DNA from: Enterobacter sp. ENT03
GTDB taxonomy: Bacteria > Pseudomonadota > Gammaproteobacteria > Enterobacterales > Enterobacteriaceae
Length of the DNA stretch: 64,000 nt
Direction: 5' to 3'
NCBI RefSeq assembly: GCF_019218745.1
Contig: NZ_JAHUXA010000001.1
Coordinates: forward strand, 558,001-622,000
This document shows, in pieces, positions 58,788-64,000 of the stretch; position 1 is the stretch's first letter; each line of letters opens with the position of its first letter. The notes beneath the pieces are model-generated. The model was given only the letters and a program-made list of their open reading frames with translations. It was not told the origin of the DNA and ran no database searches. Position numbers and translations under genes: made by a program.

Positions 58788-60107
58788 ATGAGCATGCAAC
58801 AACCCCGTATTGGCTTCGTCTCCCTCGGCTGCCCGAAAAACCTGGTGGATTCCGAACGCATCCTGACTGAGTTGCGCACCGAAGGTTACGATGTGGTGCC
58901 AAACTATGACGACGCCGATATGGTGATCGTTAATACCTGTGGCTTTATCGACAGCGCGGTCCAGGAGTCTCTGGAGGCGATTGGCGAAGCCCTGACTGAA
59001 AACGGCAAAGTGATTGTCACCGGCTGCCTGGGCGCAAAAGTGGATCAGATCCGCGAAGTGCATCCGAAGGTGCTGGAAATCACCGGACCGCACAGCTACG
59101 AGCAGGTACTGGAACACGTTCACCACTATGTGCCGAAGCCGAAGCACAACCCGTTCTTAAGCCTGGTGCCGGAACAGGGCGTGAAGCTGACGCCGCGCCA
59201 TTACGCTTATCTGAAAATTTCCGAAGGCTGTAATCACCGTTGCACCTTCTGCATTATTCCATCCATGCGTGGCGATCTGGACAGCCGTCCGATTGGCGAC
59301 GTGCTGGCGGAAGCAAAACGTCTGGTGGATGCCGGGGTGAAAGAGCTGCTGGTGATCTCCCAGGACACCTCCGCCTATGGCGTTGACGTTAAACACCGTA
59401 CTGGTTTTTATAACGGCGAGCCGGTGAAAACCAGCATGGTCAGTCTGTGCGAGCAGCTGTCGAAGCTGGGCGTCTGGACCCGTCTGCACTATGTGTATCC
59501 GTACCCACATGTGGACGATGTGATCCCGCTGATGGCGGAAGGCAAAATCCTGCCGTACCTCGATATTCCGTTGCAGCACGCCAGCCCGCGCATTCTGAAA
59601 CTGATGAAGCGTCCAGGCTCTGTTGATCGCCAGCTGGCGCGCATCAAACAGTGGCGTGAAATCTGCCCGGATCTGACCCTGCGCTCGACCTTTATCGTCG
59701 GCTTCCCGGGCGAAACGGAAGAAGATTTCCAGATGCTGCTGGATTTCCTGACCGAAGCGCGTCTGGATCGCGTCGGCTGCTTCAAATACAGCCCGGTTGA
59801 AGGCGCGACCGCTAACGAACTGCCGGACCAGGTGCCGGAAGAGATCAAAGAAGCGCGCTGGAACCGCTTTATGCAGCTGCAACAGCAGATCTCGGCTGAA
59901 CGTCTGCAGGAGAAAGTGGGCCGCGAAATCATGGTGATCATCGACGAAGTGGACGAAGAAGGCGCGATTGGCCGCAGCATGGCGGACGCCCCGGAAATCG
60001 ACGGCGCGGTGTACCTGAACGGCGAAACCAACGTGAAACCGGGCGATGTGATCCGCGTGAAAGTGGAAAACGCCGACGAGTATGATCTGTGGGGAACGCG
60101 GGTTTAA
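58788..60107 (+). CDS. rimO: Ribosomal protein S12 methylthiotransferase
   Basis: RimO is a radical-SAM enzyme that adds a methylthio group to Asp89 of ribosomal protein S12. It has 439 residues. The N-terminal UPF0004 domain carries the auxiliary cluster cysteines (LGCPKN, NTCGF, TGCLGAK). The radical-SAM motif is C148-x3-C152-x2-C155 (CNHRCTFC), and a C-terminal TRAM domain begins near 375. It is almost identical to E. coli RimO after the first six residues. Confidence 0.97.
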   Translation: MSMQQPRIGFVSLGCPKNLVDSERILTELRTEGYDVVPNYDDADMVIVNTCGFIDSAVQESLEAIGEALTENGKVIVTGCLGAKVDQIREVHPKVLEITGPHSYEQVLEHVHHYVPKPKHNPFLSLVPEQGVKLTPRHYAYLKISEGCNHRCTFCIIPSMRGDLDSRPIGDVLAEAKRLVDAGVKELLVISQDTSAYGVDVKHRTGFYNGEPVKTSMVSLCEQLSKLGVWTRLHYVYPYPHVDDVIPLMAEGKILPYLDIPLQHASPRILKLMKRPGSVDRQLARIKQWREICPDLTLRSTFIVGFPGETEEDFQMLLDFLTEARLDRVGCFKYSPVEGATANELPDQVPEEIKEARWNRFMQLQQQISAERLQEKVGREIMVIIDEVDEEGAIGRSMADAPEIDGAVYLNGETNVKPGDVIRVKVENADEYDLWGTRV

Positions 60108-60129
60108 TACCTGCGGACTCAATCTCAAT

Positions 60130-60353
60130 GTAGGCCGGATAAGGCATTTATGCCGCCATCCGGCAAAACGCCTGATGGCGCTTCGCTTATCAGGCCTGGA
60201 AAATCCGTAGGCCGGATAAGGCATTTATGCCGCCATCCGGCATAACGCCTGATGGCGCTTCGCTTATCAGGCCTACAAAATCCGTAGGCCGGATAAGGCA
60301 TTTATGCCGCCATCCGGCAAAACGCCTGATGGCGCTTCGCTTATCAGGCCTGG
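60130..60353. repeat. Three tandem 77-bp BIME units
   Basis: Nearly identical copies start at 60130, 60207 and 60284. Each holds GTAGGCCGGATAAGGC...GCCATCCGGCA followed by the inverse REP GATGGCGCTTCGCTTATCAG. Copies differ at a base or two (AAAACG against ATAACG, CCTGG against CCTAC). They fill the rimO-gsiD gap where E. coli has yliE and yliF. Confidence 0.92.
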
Positions 60354-60362
60354 AAAAACACC

Positions 60363-61274
60363 CTACCCTTTTATCTTCGGATCCAGCGCATCCCGCAGGC
60401 CGTCGCCTAACAGATTAAACGCCAGCACCGTCAGAAAAATCGCCAGGCTCGGGAAGATCGCCACATGCGGTGCGATCACCATATCTGCCCGCGCTTCGTT
60501 GAGCATGGCGCCCCACTCCGGCGTCGGCGGCTGCGCGCCGAGTCCCAGAAACGACAAGCTCGCCGCCGAGATAATCGACGTGCCGATGCGCATCGTAAAA
60601 TAGACCACAATCGACGAAATCGTACCGGGCAGAATGTGACTGAACAGAATAGTGGCATCGCTGGCACCGATACTGCGCGCCGACTCGATAAAGGTCTGCT
60701 GTTTTAGCACCAGCGTGTTACCGCGCACCAGACGGGCAAAGGCCGGAATGGAGAATACCGCCACGGCGATGATGACGTTCGCCATCCCGCTGCCCATCAC
60801 CGCGACTACCGCGATAGCCAGCAAAATCCCCGGAAAGGCAAAGAGCACATCGCACAGACGCATGATCAGCCGATCCCACCAGCCTTCGTAGTAGCCCGCC
60901 AGCAGACCTAACACGGTGCCAATCGCCGCGCCAATCAGCACGGCGAAAACGCCCGCCGCCAGCGAGATCTGCGCCCCGGTCAGCACGCGGCTGAAAATGT
61001 CACGCCCCAGCGAATCCACGCCAAACCAGTGCAGCATGGACGGTCCGTCGTTCAGGCGGTCATAGTCGAAATAGTTTTCCGCATCAAACGGCGCGATCCA
61101 CGGCGCAATCGCCGCCACCACAATCAGTAACACCACAAACAGCCCTGCCGCCATGGCCACCGGTTGCCGACGAAAACGCCGCCAGAATTCATGCCAGGGG
61201 GTACGCACATGATCCGGTTTCAGGCCGGGCATGGCCTTTAATATCGCCTGACGACGCCAGTTTAAAAGTCGCAT
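60363..61274 (-). CDS. gsiD: GsiD, permease of the glutathione ABC importer
   Basis: This 303-residue permease of GsiABCD imports glutathione from the periplasm. It has an OppC-type N-terminal region, about six helices and the EAA loop [22 protein letters not shown]. It begins two bases after the gsiC stop and is the last gene of the operon. Confidence 0.96.
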   Translation of the reverse strand: MRLLNWRRQAILKAMPGLKPDHVRTPWHEFWRRFRRQPVAMAAGLFVVLLIVVAAIAPWIAPFDAENYFDYDRLNDGPSMLHWFGVDSLGRDIFSRVLTGAQISLAAGVFAVLIGAAIGTVLGLLAGYYEGWWDRLIMRLCDVLFAFPGILLAIAVVAVMGSGMANVIIAVAVFSIPAFARLVRGNTLVLKQQTFIESARSIGASDATILFSHILPGTISSIVVYFTMRIGTSIISAASLSFLGLGAQPPTPEWGAMLNEARADMVIAPHVAIFPSLAIFLTVLAFNLLGDGLRDALDPKIKG

Positions 61275-61276
61275 CC

Positions 61277-62197
61277 TTACTTGTACCTGATAGCCGGGTT
61301 AATGGCGGCGTAAAGCATATCCACCACTAAGTTGATAAGAATAAATTCCAGTGAGAACAGCAGCACTTCTGCCTGGATCACCGGGTAATCGCGCATTTCC
61401 ACCGAGTCCACCAGCAAACGCCCCAGACCCGGCCAGTTAAAGACTTTTTCCACCACAATCGAGCCGCCGAGCAGAAAGCCAAACTGTAAGCCCATCATGG
61501 TGACCACCGGGATCATGGCGTTACGCAGACCATGTTTGAGGATGATCCACGTCTCGCTCACCCCTTTGGCGCGGGCGGTGCGCATGTAATCTTCATTCAG
61601 CACGTCGACAAAAGAGGCGCGGGTAAAGCGCGCCATCACCGCCGCCACCGCTGCGCCGAGCGTAATAGACGGTAAAATATAGTGCCGCCAGCTATCAGCG
61701 CCGACCGTCGGCAACCAGCCCAGCTCAACGGAGAACACCTGCATCAACAGCATACCGAGGGCAAACGCCGGAAAAGAGATCCCGGTGACGGCGATGGCCA
61801 TGCCGAGACGATCCGGCCAGCGGTTACGCCAGACAGCAGCCGAAATGCCTGCCGCCAGGCCAAACAGCATCGCCCAGCTCATGCTGGCGAGCGTCAGCCA
61901 CAGCGTCGGCATAAAGCGGCTGGCGATCTCATCGGCAACCGGACGGCGCGACACCATCGAGATGCCAAAATCACCCCGTAACACGTCGGTAATGTAGTGC
62001 CAGAACTGCACATACAGCGGCTGATCGAGGCCGAGCTGCTGGCGCACCAGCGCCACAACCTGCGCATCCGCTTCCGGCCCGGCCATCAGTCGCGCCGGAT
62101 CGCCTGGCAACAAATGGACAAATAAAAACACCAGCACCGCCACGATCAGAAGCGTCGGGATCAGGCCCAGCAGGCGTTTCAGAAAATAGTTAAGCAT
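61277..62197 (-). CDS. gsiC: GsiC, permease of the glutathione ABC importer
   Basis: This 306-residue OppB-type permease has the N-terminal [29 protein letters not shown] and EAA loop [22 protein letters not shown]. It is paired with GsiD. A hairpin-rich 72-base gap separates it from gsiB. Confidence 0.96.
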   Translation of the reverse strand: MLNYFLKRLLGLIPTLLIVAVLVFLFVHLLPGDPARLMAGPEADAQVVALVRQQLGLDQPLYVQFWHYITDVLRGDFGISMVSRRPVADEIASRFMPTLWLTLASMSWAMLFGLAAGISAAVWRNRWPDRLGMAIAVTGISFPAFALGMLLMQVFSVELGWLPTVGADSWRHYILPSITLGAAVAAVMARFTRASFVDVLNEDYMRTARAKGVSETWIILKHGLRNAMIPVVTMMGLQFGFLLGGSIVVEKVFNWPGLGRLLVDSVEMRDYPVIQAEVLLFSLEFILINLVVDMLYAAINPAIRYK

Positions 62198-62217
62198 GTT
62201 CTACCCTGAATCCGGCC

Positions 62218-62261
62218 CCCCTCACCCGGTTTCTCCCTGCGGAGAGGATCGGCGTGAGGGG
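62218..62261. repeat. Nested inverted repeat in the gsiB-gsiC gap
   Basis: An outer stem CCCCTCAC / GTGAGGGG encloses a smaller CTCC-CTGC-GGAG hairpin. Inside the operon it may protect the gsiB message or reduce gsiCD expression; there is no T-tract. Confidence 0.6.
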
Positions 62262-62269
62262 AAATCCCA

Positions 62270-63808
62270 TTATTTCAAATCCGCATCATCAAAACTAAAG
62301 CCCGTATCCGGCATGATGTAGAACCCGGTCAGATCCTTGTTATGCGCTGACACCAGCTTTTCGACCACCAGTGGCACCCAGGGAGCGTCTTTCCAGATCG
62401 TATCCTGCGCGGCTTTATACAGGCGGGCTTTCTCTTGCGGGCTGGTGGTTTTCAGCGCGGCGGCCAGGTCGTTATCCACCTGCGGATTGCTGTAGAACGC
62501 AGTGTTGAACTGGGTTGGCGGCCAGTTCTGGGTGGTAAACAGCGGTGACAGCGCCCAGTCGGCTTCGCCGGTGGAGGCGGTCCAGCCGGTGTAGAACATT
62601 CTCACCCCGCTCTCTTTCTGCCCCTTGCCTTCCACTTCTGAGGCTCGTTGCCCGGCATCCATCGCCGTTACCTGCGCTTTGATACCTACCTGCGCCAGCT
62701 GCTGCTGGGTGAACTGCAACACTTTCTGCGCGGTGCTGTGATTGTGCGACGACCAGAGCGTAGTGCTAAAGCCGTTCGGGTAGCCAGCTTCTTTCAGCAG
62801 TTCACGCGCTTTGGCAGGATCGTAGGGCCAGGGCTGATACGTTTGCGCGTTCGCCAGCGTCGGCGGGATCACACCGGTCGCCGGCGTGGCGTACCCGGCA
62901 AAGGCCACTTTCACCAGCGCCTGGCGGTTAATCGCGTAGTTGAGCGCTTCCCGCACTTTCGGGTTGTCGAACGGTTTTTGCGTCACGTTCATGCTGATGT
63001 AGCGCTGCATGATGGACGGGCTTGCCACCAGTTCCAGCTTGCTGTTTTTTTGCAGCACCGTCGCCTGCTCGTACGGGATCGGGAAAGCGAACTGCGCCTC
63101 GCCGGTTTGCAGCATTGCCGCGCGGGTGTTGTTATCCACCACCGGGCGCCAGGTGATGCTGTCGAGTTTCGGCAATCCCTGTTGCCAGTAACCGGCAAAC
63201 TTCTTCACCTTCACAAAATCGGTCTGGTTCCAGGTATCAAGCTGATACGGCCCGCTGCCGACCGGATGGAAACCGATCTCTTTGCCGTATTTGGCGAGCG
63301 CCGCCGGTGAAATCATCGCCGTCGCCGGGTGCGCGAGAATATTAATAAATGCCGAGAACGGCTGTTTCAGCGTAATTTTAACGGTCGTCGGATCGACCGC
63401 CTCGGTCTGCGCAATATTTTTATACAGGTTATAGCGTTTCAGGCTGCTGGCCGGATTGCTGGCGCGATCGAGGTTCACCTTTACCGCTTGCGCGTTAAAA
63501 TCGGTGCCATCCTGGAACTTCACGCCCTGCCGCAGCGTAATGGTGTAGACCAGACCATCGTCCGACACGGTGTAACTTTCCGCGAGGACGTTTTTCAGCT
63601 TCATCTCTTTATCCAGCCCGAACAGCCCCTGATAGAAAGACTTTGCCACCGCCTGGGAGAGCGTGTCGTTCGCGTCATAGGGATCGAGGGTGGTGAAATT
63701 GGAGGCTACCGCCACCACGACGTCTTTCGCGGCGAAGGCCGGGATCGCCGCAAGCGCAGCGGTCACGCCGAGCGCGACCTGCCATTTCCGCGCAACAAAT
63801 TGTGTCAT
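62270..63808 (-). CDS. gsiB: GsiB, periplasmic glutathione-binding protein
   Basis: This 512-residue family 5 solute-binding protein has a signal peptide of about 26 residues ending FA-A, then [20 protein letters not shown]. It captures glutathione for GsiCDA. The ATG at 63808 has AGGAGAG just upstream; the longer frame to 63916 is out-of-phase read-through of gsiA. It starts 46 bases after the gsiA stop. Confidence 0.96.
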   Translation of the reverse strand: MTQFVARKWQVALGVTAALAAIPAFAAKDVVVAVASNFTTLDPYDANDTLSQAVAKSFYQGLFGLDKEMKLKNVLAESYTVSDDGLVYTITLRQGVKFQDGTDFNAQAVKVNLDRASNPASSLKRYNLYKNIAQTEAVDPTTVKITLKQPFSAFINILAHPATAMISPAALAKYGKEIGFHPVGSGPYQLDTWNQTDFVKVKKFAGYWQQGLPKLDSITWRPVVDNNTRAAMLQTGEAQFAFPIPYEQATVLQKNSKLELVASPSIMQRYISMNVTQKPFDNPKVREALNYAINRQALVKVAFAGYATPATGVIPPTLANAQTYQPWPYDPAKARELLKEAGYPNGFSTTLWSSHNHSTAQKVLQFTQQQLAQVGIKAQVTAMDAGQRASEVEGKGQKESGVRMFYTGWTASTGEADWALSPLFTTQNWPPTQFNTAFYSNPQVDNDLAAALKTTSPQEKARLYKAAQDTIWKDAPWVPLVVEKLVSAHNKDLTGFYIMPDTGFSFDDADLK

Positions 63809-63854
63809 GTTACTCTCCTGGTTTCCCTGTCTGTCGTGGGGAATTTTATTGTCA

Positions 63855-64000
63855 TTAAAATGCAGATGAAGTATTGCCTGGCATGGTGCGTGCGACCAGG
63901 TGATCCGGTCCGACATTGTGCAACTGCACGCGGCGCGGCGGATCGCCGAGCTTACGGATATTGCTCGGCATCTCGTCCGAAAGCAGCACCCGCTGCGGCC
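63855..64000 (-). CDS. gsiA: GsiA, ATPase of the glutathione importer (3' end only)
   Basis: The last 48 codons are visible, open to the window edge: [20 protein letters not shown], then a run ending PGNTSSAF and TAA. RVLLSDxxPSN is the C-terminal segment of E. coli GsiA, and the gene order gsiA-B-C-D supports the call. The final 15 or so residues differ from E. coli. The ATPase domains lie outside the window. Confidence 0.85.
   Translation of the reverse strand, partial: PQRVLLSDEMPSNIRKLGDPPRRVQLHNVGPDHLVARTMPGNTSSAF

Noticed and set aside
59157-60224. 355-codon open frame on the minus strand across rimO
   Set aside because: Shadow frame; the plus strand encodes a full RimO with all Cys motifs.
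60130-60353. CRISPR-like regular repeat array
   Set aside because: The 77-base units are contiguous REP palindromes without unique spacers and there are no cas genes.
62809-63916. GsiB start at 63916
   Set aside because: The extension is out-of-frame reading through the gsiA 3' end; the signal peptide starts at 63808 with a strong ribosome site.

Overview
The window is chromosomal DNA of an enterobacterium. Almost every backbone protein is close to its Escherichia coli K-12 counterpart, and the gene order matches the K-12 cydC-to-gsiA segment read in reverse. REP/BIME palindromes are typical of the Enterobacteriaceae. The species is not E. coli: serW, aqpZ, nfsA-ybjC, rcdA, ybjH/ybjI and yliE/yliF are missing from their usual places, and a doxX-type gene, an OBAP lipoprotein and a LacI/glycosidase/binding-protein cluster are present instead. 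A Citrobacter/Enterobacter/Leclercia-like organism fits, but I cannot name the species from this window.

Region 1 (1-37402) is conserved backbone. It starts inside cydC, then carries aat and infA, the ClpA/ClpS protease system, cspD and the MacAB exporter. Next come ybjX, ybjD and lysO, the NO-stress genes hcp-hcr, a doxX-type gene, poxB, ltaE and ybjT-ybjS. These are followed by amiD-ybjQ, ybjP, the arginine transporter artPIQM plus artJ, rlmC, ybjO, the putrescine transporter potFGHI, ybjN, rimK, grxA, ybjM and ybjL. Aat and ClpS/ClpA sit side by side, so the enzyme that makes N-degrons and the adaptor and unfoldase that read them are neighbours. Candidate FNR and NsrR sites precede hcp, ARG boxes precede artJ, and an OxyR-like site precedes grxA.

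Region 2 (37446-45137) is the most interesting part. The sigma-E-dependent sRNA gene rybB is intact, and its terminator T-tract forms one end of a 20-bp direct repeat. The other copy lies 7.5 kb away. Between them is a badly decayed 186/P2-type prophage. It retains a truncated tail-sheath gene (FI), a 3' fragment of a tail-fibre assembly gene fused out of frame to a 5' fragment of cII, a Cox/Apl-type gene, an intact CI repressor and a wrecked integrase. Three accessory genes survive: a putative AbiC-like abortive-infection protein exactly where P2 carries Z/fun, a protein with a HEPN-type RxxxxH motif between CI and integrase, and a small membrane protein beside attR. A GIY-YIG nuclease gene near attL is frameshifted. 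Two candidate defence genes and their likely regulator therefore remain open while the phage's packaging, replication and integration functions are gone.

Region 3 (45214-64000) returns to backbone. It holds an unrecognised membrane protein, an OBAP-family lipoprotein, ybjJ, mdfA, ybjG, deoR, dacC and gstB. An inserted sugar locus follows (LacI regulator, clan-A-type glycosidase, family 1 solute-binding protein, no permease genes), then yliI, bssR, rimO and the glutathione importer operon gsiABCD, with gsiA running off the right edge. Three tandem 77-bp BIME units separate rimO from gsiD.
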